Source: Nocardia exalbida NBRC 100660 (GTDB taxonomy: Bacteria; Actinomycetota; Actinomycetes; Mycobacteriales; Mycobacteriaceae). Taken from it: DNA of 64,000 nt. The position numbers were made by a program, and so were the translations under genes. Location: assembly GCF_000308575.1 (NCBI RefSeq), contig NZ_BAFZ01000089.1, forward strand, positions 1-64,000, in the 5' to 3' direction. Shown here in pieces: positions 1-10,000 of this stretch; within the stretch, counting starts at the first letter, position 1, and each line of letters opens with the position of its first letter. A model generated the notes under the pieces. That model worked only from the letters and a program-made list of their open reading frames with translations. It was not told the origin of the DNA and searched no databases.

Positions 1-210
1 CGGATCGGCCTTGGGCAGGTGCAGGACCATCTGCATCGCTTGCACCATGGCGGGGTCGTCCGGATCGCCCGCGCCGTGGTAGCCGCGCGCCAGTTCCGCA
101 TGCCGGGCATGGAATGCCGCGATATCCGATGTCGCCGCGGCGAGCGGGTCGGCCGTGGAATTCTCTGCGCCGCGCCCGACTTCGGCGCCGCATTCCGGAA
201 TGCGCGTCAT
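1..210 (-). CDS. Partial CDS, possible peptidyl-tRNA hydrolase-like protein (N-terminal 70 residues)
   Basis: The frame opens with an ATG that overlaps the TGA of the preceding lipoprotein gene and runs off the left edge. The visible residues have a spaced His/Arg pattern (AAFHARHAELARGYHG) followed by DDPAMVQAMQMVLHLPKADP. The last stretch resembles, from memory, the start of actinobacterial peptidyl-tRNA hydrolase (PTH2-like) proteins found near serB. That resemblance is weak and the catalytic part lies outside the window. There is no signal peptide, so a cytoplasmic protein is likely. Translational coupling to the lipoprotein gene suggests one transcript. Confidence 0.5.
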   Translation of the reverse strand, partial: MTRIPECGAEVGRGAENSTADPLAAATSDIAAFHARHAELARGYHGAGDPDDPAMVQAMQMVLHLPKADP

Positions 211-632
211 CACTGCACCTCGATCGTCAACGAAAACGTCCGTGCCGGTGCCAAGCCCTGGTCCCACGGACGCGTGTACTCCATCTTCAACGCGGTCACA
301 CCCGCCGCGACACCCACGAAGTTCCATACGGCGGTGCCACCCGCGCCCGGCGCGACCGGCACGGCCGGATCGGGTTCGTAATCCGCCTCGCCGTCCTGCC
401 GGACCGCGGACGAATCCCTCTGCGCGACACTCCAGGAGTATCCGGTCGACGGGTTGGCAGGCAGGGCGACCACGAGACGCTGTCCGACCAGCAGCCGCCG
501 CTGCTGCCCGTCGTCGGCATCACCAACCCGCACAACAGGTTTCGCGTCCTCGGCGGGATGGGTCTCGCGCGAGTCGTTGCCGCAGCCCGCAACCACCGAG
601 CAGAGCAGCAGCACCAGCAGGGACTTGCGCAC
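210..632 (-). CDS. Secreted lipoprotein with chagasin (I42) inhibitor-like domain
   Basis: This is a 140-residue protein with a short lipoprotein signal (MRKSLLVLLLCSVVAGC, lipobox VAGC, lipidated Cys17), so it is expected to be anchored outside the membrane. The mature part contains NPSTGYSW, the NPTTGY-type loop typical of chagasin/I42 cysteine-protease inhibitors, followed by a Gly-rich turn and a VGVAAG...LKMEYTRPW segment matching the second and third I42 loops. It starts with GTG after a strong GGAGG. Family knowledge suggests inhibition of papain-like peptidases, but many bacterial members have no known target, so the role is inferred. Its stop codon overlaps the start of the next gene. 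Confidence 0.75.
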   Translation of the reverse strand: MRKSLLVLLLCSVVAGCGNDSRETHPAEDAKPVVRVGDADDGQQRRLLVGQRLVVALPANPSTGYSWSVAQRDSSAVRQDGEADYEPDPAVPVAPGAGGTAVWNFVGVAAGVTALKMEYTRPWDQGLAPARTFSLTIEVQ

Positions 633-734
633 CTGTCCTCCGATCGGCGAATGATCAACTCGCGGCGAGCCTACCGATCGGCGATCCGCGCAGCGGCAGG
701 CCGCCAGTCGTCCGAGTGCTCGGTTCCGGACCGC

Positions 735-1952
735 TCACCCCAGCGGAACGCGGCGCAGCAGACCGTCCCTGGCGTCGGCGGCCTCCACCTCGTGCCGGGT
801 GACCCCGAGGATGAACAGGACGGCGTCCAGGTACGGATGCGAGAGCGCGGCGTCGGCGACCTCGCGCAGCGCGGGCTTGGCGTTGAAGGCGACCCCGAGC
901 CCGGCGGCGTTGAGCATGTCGATGTCGTTGGCGCCGTCACCCACGGCGACGGTCTGTTCCATCGGCACCCCGGCCTCGGCCGCGAACTTGCGCAGCGCGG
1001 TCGCCTTGGCCGCGCGGTCGACGATCTCGCCGACGACGCGGCCGGTCAGCTTGCCGTCGATGACCTCGAGCGTGTTCGCCTGCACGAAGTCCAGTTCCAG
1101 TTCGTGCGCCAGCGGCTCGATCACCTGCCGGAAGCCGCCCGACACCACGCCGCAGCGGAAACCGATCCGGCGCAGGGTGCGAATGGTGGTGCGTGCGCCA
1201 GGGGTCAGCTCGATCCGGTCGGCCACTTCCTCGATCACCGTCTCGTCCAGCCCGGCCAGCGTCGCGACCCGCTGCCGCAGCGATTCGGCGAAGTCGATCT
1301 CCCCGCGCATCGCGGCTTCGGTGACCTTGCGGACCTCGTCCTCCACGCCCGCGTGCGCCGCGAGCATCTCGATGACCTCGCCCTGGATCAGCGTCGAGTC
1401 GACGTCGAACACGATCAGCCGCTTGCCCCGGCGGGCCAGCCCGGCCCGCTCCACGGCGACGTCCACCTGCTCGGCCACGGCGACCTCGGCCAGCGCCGTG
1501 CGCAGCCGCGAGTCGGTGTCCGGGCCGGAGTCGGTCGCGGTGACCAGCAACTCCATGCCGGTCACCGGGTAGTCGGCGATACCGCGAATGGTGTCGATAT
1601 TGGCGCCCAGGACGGCCAGTTGCCGTGACACCGCGCTGAACGCCCGGGCGGTGACCGGGCTCCCGAGGATCACCACCGCGTGCGTGGACATCGGCTGCCT
1701 GCCGATCGCCGCGTCCACCTCCACGTCGACGTGCATGCCGACGGTGTTCATGGCCTCTTCGAGTTCGTCCTGCAACGCCTCGGCGTCGGTCGGGCAGGTG
1801 ACCAGGACGCCCAGGGTCAGCCTGCCCCTGATCACGACCTGCTCCACGTCCAGCAGGCTCACGTGGTGCCGGGACATGGCCGCGAGCAGCACGGAGGTCA
1901 CACCGGGGCGGTCGGGTCCGGTGACGGTGACGAGGACGGTGGTGTCGGCCAA
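735..1952 (-). CDS. serB2: Phosphoserine phosphatase SerB2
   Basis: Hydrolyses O-phospho-L-serine to serine in the last step of serine synthesis; cytoplasmic. Two ACT-like domains occupy about residues 1-170, with GPDRPGVTS and VIRGRLTLGVLV in the first. A HAD phosphatase domain follows, with the nucleophile motif FDVDST (Asp183), the TPGARTTIRTLRR helix, the GVVSGGF threonine/serine motif and VGDGANDIDM for Mg binding. The frame is open further upstream, but the TTG at 1952 has GGAG eight bases before it. This start gives 405 residues, close to the roughly 409 of mycobacterial SerB2. Gene order with ctaD and fecB matches Mycobacterium tuberculosis Rv3042c-Rv3044. Confidence 0.93.
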   Translation of the reverse strand: MADTTVLVTVTGPDRPGVTSVLLAAMSRHHVSLLDVEQVVIRGRLTLGVLVTCPTDAEALQDELEEAMNTVGMHVDVEVDAAIGRQPMSTHAVVILGSPVTARAFSAVSRQLAVLGANIDTIRGIADYPVTGMELLVTATDSGPDTDSRLRTALAEVAVAEQVDVAVERAGLARRGKRLIVFDVDSTLIQGEVIEMLAAHAGVEDEVRKVTEAAMRGEIDFAESLRQRVATLAGLDETVIEEVADRIELTPGARTTIRTLRRIGFRCGVVSGGFRQVIEPLAHELELDFVQANTLEVIDGKLTGRVVGEIVDRAAKATALRKFAAEAGVPMEQTVAVGDGANDIDMLNAAGLGVAFNAKPALREVADAALSHPYLDAVLFILGVTRHEVEAADARDGLLRRVPLG

Positions 1953-2047
1953 CTGATGCGCTCCATGTTCGATGTTCGCCGTCGCTGTGCTGGACGTCGT
2001 TGTCGCAACGCACGGTGCGTACTGATCTCCACAAACGATCTCCACAA

Positions 2048-2088
2048 ACGAGTGTGCACCCGCTGATGACCAGCGGGTGCACACTCGT
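2048..2088 (-). terminator. Perfect 18-bp hairpin downstream of ctaD
   Basis: An exact inverted repeat: 18-nt arms (2048-2065 and 2071-2088) around a five-base ATGAC loop. It lies between the ctaD stop and the serB2 start, where ctaD transcription should end. There is no T-run after it, as is usual for actinobacterial terminators. Confidence 0.7.
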
Positions 2089-2149
2089 CGCGATGAATCC
2101 TACGGCGGGGCCGGACGTCGCCCGTGCGTTGCCCCGGCGCGGAAACGCC

Positions 2150-3892
2150 CTACTTCGCCAGGGCGTTCGGCTCGTGCAGCTCGGTCGCGTGCTTACCCGC
2201 GCCCCAGCCCACGTGGGCCTCGGCGCGCATGCGCTCGACCATGTGCGGGTAGTGCAGCTCGAACGCGGGGCGCTCGGAGCGGATGCGCGGCAGCTCGTAG
2301 AAGTTGTGCCGCGGCGGCGGGCAGGTGGTGGCCCACTCGAGGGAGTTGCCGTAGCCCCACGGGTCGTCCACGGTGACCACCTCGCCGTAGCGGTAGCTCT
2401 TGAAGACGTTCCACAGGAACGGCAGCATCGACGCGCCGAGCACGAAGGCGCCGATCGTGGAGATCGTGTTCAGCGTCGTGAAGCCGTCGCCGGGCAGGTA
2501 GTCGGCGTAGCGGCGCGGCATGCCCTCGGCGCCCAGCCAGTGCTGCACCAGGAAGGTGGTGTGGAAGCCGATGAAGGTCGTCCAGAAGTGCCACTTCGCC
2601 AGGCGCTCGTCCAGCATCCGGCCGGTCATCTTCGGGAACCAGAAGTAGATGCCCGCGTAGGTGGCGAACACGATGGTGCCGAACAGCACGTAGTGGAAGT
2701 GCGCCACGACGAAGTACGAGTCGGTGACGTGGAAGTCCAGCGGCGGGCTGGCCAGGATGACGCCGGACAGACCACCGAAGAGGAAGGTGACGATGAAGCC
2801 GATGGAGAACAGCATCGGCGACTCGAAGGTCAGCTGACCGCGCCACATGGTGCCGATCCAGTTGAAGAACTTCACACCGGTCGGGACCGCGATGAGGAAG
2901 GTCATGAACGAGAAGTACGGCAGCAGCACCGCGCCGGTCGCGTACATGTGGTGCGCCCACACCGCGATGGACAGCGCGGCGATACCCAGCGTGGCGTAGA
3001 CCAGCGTGGTGTAACCGAAGATCGGCTTACGCGAGAAGACCGGGAAGATCTCCGAGACGATGCCGAAGAACGGCAGCGCGATGATGTACACCTCGGGGTG
3101 GCCGAAGAACCAGAACAGGTGCTGGTAGAGCAGGATGCCGCCGGTCGCGGGGTCGTAGATGTGGCCACCCAGGTGGCGGTCGTAGGCGAGGCCGAACAGC
3201 GCGGCGGTCAGCAGCGGGAAGGCCAGCAGCACCAGGACGCTGGTGACGGCGATGTTCCAGGTGAAGATCGGCATCCGGAACATGGTCATACCGGGAGCGC
3301 GCAGGCAGACCACGGTGGTCAGCATGTTCACGCCACCGAGGATGGTGCCCAGACCGGACACCGCCAGGCCCAGGATCCACAGGTCGGTGCCGACGCCGGG
3401 CGAGTGCAGGATGTCGGTGAGCGGCACGTACGCCGTCCAGCCGAAGTCCGCCGCGCCGCCCGGGGTGATGAAGCCCGCGGTCGCCATGCTGGCACCGAAC
3501 GCGTACAGCCAGTAGCTGAAGGCGTTCAGGCGCGGGAAGGCGACGTCGGGGGCGCCGATCTGCAGCGGAAGGATGATGTTGGCGAAGCCGAACACGATCG
3601 CGGTCGCGTAGAACAGCAGCATGATCGTGCCGTGCATGGTGAACAGCTGGTTGAACTGCTCGGTGGAGAGGAACTGCAGGCCCGGCCGGGCCAGCTCACC
3701 GCGCATCAGCAGGGCCATCAGGCCACCGATGAGGAAGAAGCCCATCGACGTGGTCAGGTACATGACACCCAGGACCTTGGGGTCCGTGGTGGTGACCATC
3801 TTGTAGATGAACGAGCCCTTCGGCCCGGTCCGAGCCGGATAAGGCCGAGTCGCTTCCAACTGAGGGACTGGCTGGGGCTCTACGGCAGTCAC
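2150..3892 (-). CDS. ctaD: Cytochrome c oxidase subunit I
   Basis: Haem-copper subunit of the aa3 oxidase, working in the plasma membrane in the respiratory bcc-aa3 supercomplex. The 580-residue protein has about 12 transmembrane segments. The metal ligands are all visible: His87 in MHGTIM (haem a), His265 in FFGHPEVY with the cross-linking Tyr269, His314-His315 in AHHMYATG (CuB), and His398 and His400 in AHFHYVL (haem a3 and haem a). The length fits actinobacterial CtaD. The ATG follows an AGGAGG Shine-Dalgarno sequence. A 335-bp upstream region separates it from the divergent VOC gene. The other oxidase subunits are not in the window. Confidence 0.97.
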   Translation of the reverse strand: MTAVEPQPVPQLEATRPYPARTGPKGSFIYKMVTTTDPKVLGVMYLTTSMGFFLIGGLMALLMRGELARPGLQFLSTEQFNQLFTMHGTIMLLFYATAIVFGFANIILPLQIGAPDVAFPRLNAFSYWLYAFGASMATAGFITPGGAADFGWTAYVPLTDILHSPGVGTDLWILGLAVSGLGTILGGVNMLTTVVCLRAPGMTMFRMPIFTWNIAVTSVLVLLAFPLLTAALFGLAYDRHLGGHIYDPATGGILLYQHLFWFFGHPEVYIIALPFFGIVSEIFPVFSRKPIFGYTTLVYATLGIAALSIAVWAHHMYATGAVLLPYFSFMTFLIAVPTGVKFFNWIGTMWRGQLTFESPMLFSIGFIVTFLFGGLSGVILASPPLDFHVTDSYFVVAHFHYVLFGTIVFATYAGIYFWFPKMTGRMLDERLAKWHFWTTFIGFHTTFLVQHWLGAEGMPRRYADYLPGDGFTTLNTISTIGAFVLGASMLPFLWNVFKSYRYGEVVTVDDPWGYGNSLEWATTCPPPRHNFYELPRIRSERPAFELHYPHMVERMRAEAHVGWGAGKHATELHEPNALAK

Positions 3893-4227
3893 TGATCCTC
3901 CTGAAAGGTGCCTTCAATTCGCTCCGCAGGCTCCGCTGATCGCATCCATCCCTATGTCGGGACAGACGACAGTTCGCTTGCGCTCTTCGAATCGTAAACC
4001 CGCGCCTCCCGAGCCGACCGAACGGGTCCTACTCTCTGTCGTATTTGTTCGGCGGCACCTACGGCGCGGCCTGTTCGCGGCGCTCTCGTGGCCGCGTTCG
4101 AGCGGCCGCCGCTTGCTCCTGCACAGCGTACGCGGCGGGCCGGGGCCTTCCGTGGCACCGATGAGTTCCGTGGGCGACGGCCGTCTGTATCGGTGACACG
4201 ACTTCCCTCTCGACCAGGAGACCAGCG
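3893..4227. other. Divergent intergenic region, ctaD / VOC gene
   Basis: This 335-bp stretch must hold the promoters of ctaD (left) and the VOC gene (right). Only the two ribosome binding sites next to the starts are clear. No convincing gene, RNA or operator is seen. Confidence 0.5.
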
Positions 4228-5034
4228 ATGACGACACCGAATGGCCGCAAGCCCGGCGACCCCTGCTGGGTGGATCTGTACACCTCCGACCTCGATCGCA
4301 GTATCGCGTTCTACCGCGACCTGTTCGACTGGACCGCCGAGAGCGCGGGCGAGGAGTTCGGCGGGTACGTCACCTTCCGCAAGGACGGGCGCGCGGTGGC
4401 GGGCGCGATGGCCAGGATGCCCGGCGACACCGACAGCCCGGAGCAGTGGACGGTGTATCTGGCCGCTCCCGACGCGCAGGTCACCGCCGATGCGGCGAGC
4501 GCGGCGGGGGCGTCGCTGGTGGTGCCGCCGATGACGGTCGGCGACCTGGGCACGATGGCCGTGCTCGGCGACGTCGGCGGCGCGGGCGTCGGCATCTGGC
4601 AGGCCGGGACGTTCCCCGGGTTCGAGACCATGGGTCTGGTGTCGGGCGGCCAGTGGCGCGACCACACGGGCGCGCCGTCCTGGTTCGAGCTGCACACCCG
4701 CGCCTACGACGCCTCGCTGGCGTTCTACCGGGAAGTCTTCGGCTGGTCGGACGTCTTCACCATCTCCGACGCTCCGGAGTTCCGTTACTCCACCATCCAC
4801 GCCGAGAGCCCGATGCTGGGCGGGGTCATGGACGCCTCGGCATTCCTGCCCGAGGGCGCCCCCGCGGGGTGGACGGTCTACTTCGGCGCCGACGACGTCG
4901 ACAAGTCCGTCGAACGCCTCGTCGAACTCGGCGGCTCGGTGCTCTCCCCGCCCGAGGACACCCCCTACGGCCGCATGTCCGCCGTCACCGACGCCACCGG
5001 CGCACGCTTCAGCATCGGCGGCAATCGAGCCTGA
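4228..5034 (+). CDS. Two-domain VOC (glyoxalase/dioxygenase superfamily) protein
   Basis: The 268-residue cytoplasmic protein is made of two tandem vicinal-oxygen-chelate domains (about residues 10-125 and 140-266). Both begin with the same signature: WVDLYTSDLDRSIAFYRDLFDW in part one matches WFELHTRAYDASLAFYREVFGW in part two. The arrangement resembles the mycobacterial CFP30B/Rv0577 family. No substrate can be assigned, because VOC proteins include lyases, dioxygenases and resistance proteins. The start is supported by AGGAG eight bases upstream. It is apparently monocistronic, 121 bp before fecB. Confidence 0.85.
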   Translation: MTTPNGRKPGDPCWVDLYTSDLDRSIAFYRDLFDWTAESAGEEFGGYVTFRKDGRAVAGAMARMPGDTDSPEQWTVYLAAPDAQVTADAASAAGASLVVPPMTVGDLGTMAVLGDVGGAGVGIWQAGTFPGFETMGLVSGGQWRDHTGAPSWFELHTRAYDASLAFYREVFGWSDVFTISDAPEFRYSTIHAESPMLGGVMDASAFLPEGAPAGWTVYFGADDVDKSVERLVELGGSVLSPPEDTPYGRMSAVTDATGARFSIGGNRA

Positions 5035-5155
5035 TCCCATTCGATTTCGGGCCGTGGGCGGTCCAACCCGGTGCACACCGAACGCCGGTGCGCGGACGTC
5101 CACGGCTCCGACCTCACCCATGGGACGACCGGCGCCGACATGTACCCTCACTCGC

Positions 5156-6250
5156 ATGCCGGTGAGCGACGTTTTGCATGTACGCGGCCGAATTCGCGCG
5201 GCCCGGTCCCGCAGCGGCGCGGGCGGTCACCGGTTCCGGGCGGTCGTGGCAGGGTGCGCCGCGCTCCTCGTGGCCGGGTGCGGCGGCACCACCGACGACG
5301 CCGCGTCCATCGTGCGCACCACCACCAATATCGCGGGCGCGGGCGTGGTGGGACTCGAGCGCGACACCACCCGGGCATGCGCGCTGCCGAGCGCGCCGGA
5401 TCCGGCGGGCGAGGCCACCCGCAGCGTCACCCATGCGGCGGGCGTCTCCGAGGTGCCCGCCGACCCGCAGCGCGTCGTCGTGCTCAGCACTTCCGCGCTG
5501 GACGCGGTCTGCGCACTCGGTCTGTGGGAGCGAGTCGTGGGCACGGTGACGATGGACGGGCCCGGTCCGCAGCCGGACTACCTCGGCACCGGCGTGCTGA
5601 AGATCCCCGCCGTCGGCACCGCCGCGCAGCCCGACCCGGCGCGGATCGCGAGCCTGCACCCCGACCTGATCCTGGGCGAGATCCCCACGCAGTCGGCGAG
5701 TTTCGCGGCGCTACAGGCGATCGCCCCGACGGTGCTGGTCGGCTCGAACGACAGCTGGCAGGCTGAATTCGCGGCGTTCGCGGCCGGTTTGGGACGTCGC
5801 GGCGCGGCGGAGACCGCATTGCAGAACTACCGCACCGAGGCGCGCGACACCGGTGTGGCGCTGGCGGCGGGCCAGACCCAGGCGTCGGTCGTCCGGTTCA
5901 CCGCCGACGCCCAGCGGGTGCAGGGCGGCGACAGCTTCTCCGGCCAAGTGCTCGCCGACGCGGGCGTGCAGCGTCCCGCGGCTCAGCGCGGCGCTTCGTT
6001 CGACGTGCACGAGGACGCGTTCGCCACGAAGGTGGAGGGCGACCTGATCTACGTGATCCTCGCGGGCCCGCAGGGCAAGAAGCACGCCGAAGCGGTGCTG
6101 CGCACCGACGAGTGGAAGGAACTCGGCGCCGCCACCGATCGCCGGGTGTTCGCCGTGGAGGACAGCGTCTGGCACGGCGATGGCCTCACCGCCGCCCGCG
6201 CCTTGCTCACCGATCTGCGCAATACGCTGAACGGCTACGTGACCGACTGA
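5156..6250 (+). CDS. fecB: Iron-siderophore ABC transporter substrate-binding lipoprotein FecB
   Basis: Extracytoplasmic binding lipoprotein of the periplasmic-binding-protein type II family. From the ATG at 5156 the product is 364 residues, close to mycobacterial FecB. It has a basic N-terminus, a hydrophobic run and the lipobox LLVAGC (Cys42). The mature part has the expected fold cues: VPADPQRVVVLSTSALDAVCALG, then PAVGTAAQPDPARIASLHPDLILG, and AIAPTVLV. The longer frame upstream would place the signal peptide internally, so it was rejected. No permease or ATPase partner lies nearby, as for mycobacterial fecB. Its position just before an NRPS cluster makes a siderophore link tempting but unproven. 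Confidence 0.88.
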   Translation: MPVSDVLHVRGRIRAARSRSGAGGHRFRAVVAGCAALLVAGCGGTTDDAASIVRTTTNIAGAGVVGLERDTTRACALPSAPDPAGEATRSVTHAAGVSEVPADPQRVVVLSTSALDAVCALGLWERVVGTVTMDGPGPQPDYLGTGVLKIPAVGTAAQPDPARIASLHPDLILGEIPTQSASFAALQAIAPTVLVGSNDSWQAEFAAFAAGLGRRGAAETALQNYRTEARDTGVALAAGQTQASVVRFTADAQRVQGGDSFSGQVLADAGVQRPAAQRGASFDVHEDAFATKVEGDLIYVILAGPQGKKHAEAVLRTDEWKELGAATDRRVFAVEDSVWHGDGLTAARALLTDLRNTLNGYVTD

Positions 6251-6389
6251 CCTCACCACCACCTTGGGTGCGGTTTCCCCCACCCTGGGAGTGCGCGGAC
6301 CAGCGCTGGGGTTGCTGTCGGAAAGACCCTTCGAGGACGAGATTCAGAGGTACGCCAAGAACCTCTCAATCGACTCTCGAGGACACGAC

Positions 6390-6851
6390 ATGCACACGCT
6401 GACCGATTCGCTCGCCGACAACCTGTACGCCCTGCCGATCGCACAGCCCGTCGCCGAAGTCGACCCGCAGGCGGTCGTGGTGTCCACCGCCGATTGCGAC
6501 CTCACCTACGCCGAGCTCGATCGCTGGTCCAACCGCCTGGCCCGGCTGCTGCTGCGCATCGGCGCGGGGCCGGGCACCCGTATCGCGGTGGCGATCGACC
6601 AGCCGATCGAGGCCGTGGTGGCCGAGCGGGCCGCCACCAAGATCGGCGCCATCACCGTCCCGGTCACCGATGACGGCTCCTACGCGCTCGGCACCCCGGT
6701 GGGCATCACCACCAAGGACCAGCAGCCCGAGCACGCGGACCGGATCACCTGGCTGGTGCTGGACGAGCGCTCCACCCTGCAGCGCTACCTGACCAGTTCC
6801 GCCGCGCCGCTGCGCGCGGCCGACCTGGATCTTCTGCCGGCCGCCGCCTGA
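6390..6851 (+). CDS. Free-standing N-terminal adenylation-domain fragment
   Basis: A 153-residue protein that aligns by eye with only the first third of an NRPS adenylation domain. TYAELDRWSNRLARLLLR matches the A1-core region of the neighbouring NRPS (SYGELDAWSNRYARVLLR). AATKIGAITVPVTDD matches its ALAKTGAAFAPLDPN, and WLVLDERSTLQRYL matches WLVLDDENT. It stops just before the phosphate-binding TSGSTG core, so it cannot adenylate anything by itself. The ATG has GAGGA six bases upstream. It lies 198 bp before the NRPS in the same frame, but in-frame stops at 6849 and 7017 separate them. It could be a regulatory or structural partner, or a duplication remnant. Confidence 0.7.
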   Translation: MHTLTDSLADNLYALPIAQPVAEVDPQAVVVSTADCDLTYAELDRWSNRLARLLLRIGAGPGTRIAVAIDQPIEAVVAERAATKIGAITVPVTDDGSYALGTPVGITTKDQQPEHADRITWLVLDERSTLQRYLTSSAAPLRAADLDLLPAAA

Positions 6852-6872
6852 GCGGGCATACCCCTCCGAACA

Positions 6873-6898
6873 CGACCCGAACAGCGATGTTCGGGTCG
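6873..6898 (+). terminator. 10-bp perfect inverted repeat between the A-fragment gene and the NRPS
   Basis: CGACCCGAAC and GTTCGGGTCG flank a six-base AGCGAT loop, 21 bases after the small gene's stop. It could be a terminator or attenuator that uncouples the two genes, or a protein-binding site. There is no T-run. Confidence 0.5.
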
Positions 6899-7049
6899 CG
6901 CAGTGTGCCCAATACCCCCGCAGCGCCGACCACGCCGGTCCAGAATTGAGGTGCCGCGTGCTGTGCGGCGGCAGGTACTACCGGTACCGCGGTGGCTGCG
7001 GGCGGTCCTCGCCGGGTAGCCCGACCACGGTCAGAACGTAGGACACTTC

Positions 7050-10000
7050 ATGCAACAGCCTTCCCTTTCGGTGAAAGATTCGGACACAGCGCTCCCCGAC
7101 GGGGCCTTCGCCCTGTCGGCGGCCCAGCGTGGCATCTGGTTCGCCCAGCACGTCGCCGGTGACACTCCGATCTCCATCGCCCAGTACGTCGAACTGAACG
7201 GACCGATCGATCTCGACCTGCTGGCGCGCTCGGCGCGGCAGGCCGGGCGCGAGTTCGGCACCGGCTACCTCCGCCTGATCGAAGTGGAGGGGCATCCGTT
7301 CCAGTTCGTCGACACCACCCTCGACGACAGCCTGGAAACGATCGACTTCCGCTCCGAGCCCGATCCGGAAGCGGCCGCGCGCGCGTGGATGCGTGCGGAG
7401 TACGAGGCCCCGCTGGAGTTGACCCGCGACCGGCTGGTGCGGATCGCGATGTTGCGCGTCGGCGCGCAGCGCTGGTTCTGGTACTCGCGCATCCACCACA
7501 TCGTGCTCGACGGCATGGGCGCGCTGACCATGGTGCAGCGCACCGGCGAGCTGTACAACGCCGCCGTGGAGGGCCGCGAAGCGCCACCGGCGAAGGCCGA
7601 GGACCTGCGCAAGATCGTCGAGGCCGAGCTGGCCTACCGCAGCTCGGAGCGGTTCGGCACGGACCGGGAGCACTGGCTCGCGCATCTGGACGGGATGGCC
7701 GATCCGGTGAGTCTGGCCGGTCGCACCGCGGGCGTGAACGGGCATCCGAGCCGGGTCGCGGGCGCGCTGCCCGCGGAGACCGCGCGACTGCTGGACGCCG
7801 TCGCCGAGCAGCTCTCCTCCGGTGTCGCGCCGACCGTGGTCGCCGCGTTCGGCGCGTACCTGTCCGCGATGACCGGCTCGCCGGAGGTCGTGCTGAGCCT
7901 GCCGGTCTCCGCGCGCACCACCGCGACGCTGCGGCGTTCCGGCGGCATGATCGCCAATGTCGTCCCCCTGCGGCTGCGGCTGACGCCGGCCACCACGGTC
8001 GGCGACGTGATCCGTGCGGCCCAGGGTGAGCTGACCGGGGCACTGCGACGCCAGCGCTACCGGCAGGAGGACATCTTCCGGGATCTGGGCTGGCCGATGG
8101 ACGAGGCCGGGTCGTTCGGCCCCACGGTGAACCTGATGATGGTCGATACCAGGATCCAGCTCGGCCAGGTCACCGGACGACTGCACGTGCTGACCTCCGG
8201 GTTGATCGACGACCTGTTCGTCAACCTGTATCCGGGCGTCGGCGGCGAGAGCACGCACATCGACTTCCAGGCCAACGGCAACCTCTACTCCGACGCCGAG
8301 CTGACCGGGCAGCATCGCCGTTTCCTGTCGTTCCTGCACCGCTTCCTGGCCGCGGGGCCGGACGCGCCGCTGGCCGGGGTGTCGGTGCTGGCCGACGACG
8401 AGCGCGCCGACTTCGCTCCCGCTCGCGGGCCGCTCGGCGAGACGGCACGGACACTGCCGGGCATCCTCGCCGATGGCGCGGCCCGTGACCCGCTGGCGAC
8501 CGCGCTCGTGGAAGACGAGACCGCGCTGACCTACCGGCAGGTGGACGACTACACCAACCGGCTGGCCCGGGTGCTGATCGCCGCGGGCGCCGGCCCCGAG
8601 CGCACGGTGGCGATCTCTATCCCGCGGTCCCTCCGGTCGGTCCTGGCGACGATCGCGGTGGTCAAGACCGGCGCGGCCTTCGTGCCGATCGATCCGACCT
8701 ATCCGGCCGACCGGATCGAGCACATGGTCGGCGACAGCGGAGTCGTCGCGGGCATCACGATCTCGTCCGCCCGAAAGGCGTTGCCGGGCAGGGTGTCCTG
8801 GCTGGTCCTCGATGACGAGAACACCGAGCGGAAAGTGGCCGAGCGGGACGCAGCGCCGTTGACCGATGCCGAGCGGCTGACCGCGGTGCAGCCCGACCAG
8901 GTCGCCTACATCATCTACACCTCCGGCTCCACGGGGCTTCCCAAAGGCGTGGCCGTGCCGCACCGAGGGCTGGCCGACCTGGTGGCGAGTTCCGGCGCCG
9001 GATTCGGCGTCGACGCGAGTTCCGTTGTGGCCCACGCCGTATCGCCGAGTTTCGACATCTCGATCGAGGAAATCCTGGTGACGCTCGCCGCGGGCGCGAC
9101 GCTGGCCGTGGTGCCGCCCGCGGCGTACGCGGGCGAGGAGCTGGCCCGGGTGCTGCGTGCCCACCACGTCACCCACCTCAACGTGACCCCGGCCGTCGTG
9201 GGATCGCTCGATCCGGCGACCCTGCCCGAGCTGCGCACCGTGATCGTCGGCGGTGACGCATGCCCGCCCGAACTCGTCACGAAGTGGTCGGGCCGCACCC
9301 TGCTGAACGGCTACGGCCCCACCGAGACCACCATCACCGTGACGCTCAGCGCCCCGCTGACACCGGACGGCCCGGTCACCATCGGCGGTCTGGCCGGCGG
9401 CGTAGCGGCCGTGGTCCTCGACCCGTGGCTGCGTCCGCTGCCGCCGGGCACCACCGGTGAGCTCTACCTCGCCGGACCCCGGGTGGCCCGCGGCTACCAC
9501 CGGCGCAACGGGCTGACCGCCGATCGTTTCGTCGCGAATCCGTACGCGATCGGCGAGCGCATGTACCGCACCGGCGACCTCGTGCGCTGGGTGTACAACG
9601 ACGGGCGCGTCGAACTGGAGTACCAGGGACGCAGCGACTTCCAGGTGAAGGTGCGCGGGTTCCGCATCGAACTCGGCGAGATCGACGCCGCCCTCCAGCG
9701 GCATCCCGACGTGGACTTCGCGCTCACCCTCGGCGTCGAAACCGGTTCGGGCGCCACCGCGCTGGTGTCGTATGTGCTGCCGAAGCCGGGAGCGCAGCCG
9801 CATCCCGACGCGCTGAAAGCCGCCGCCGGGGAATCGCTTCCGGCCTACATGGTTCCCGCCGTGGTCATGGTGCTGGACGAACTGCCGCTCACGCCGCTGG
9901 GCAAGGTGGACCGCAAGGCGCTGCCCGCACCGGAATTCGGCGCGCGCACGACGACGAGCAGGCCGCCGTCCACGCCGAAGGAGGAGACGCTCGCCGCACT

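Noticed and set aside
6250..6389. An IdeR iron box before the NRPS cluster, expected for a siderophore
   Set aside because: No TTAGGTTAGGCTAACCTAA-like palindrome is visible before the small adenylation-fragment gene or between 6852 and 7049, so iron control is not supported by sequence.
6849..7049. Reading the small adenylation fragment and the NRPS as one protein broken by an error
   Set aside because: They are in the same frame, but two in-frame stops (6849 and 7017) and a hairpin separate them, and each has its own start and ribosome binding site.
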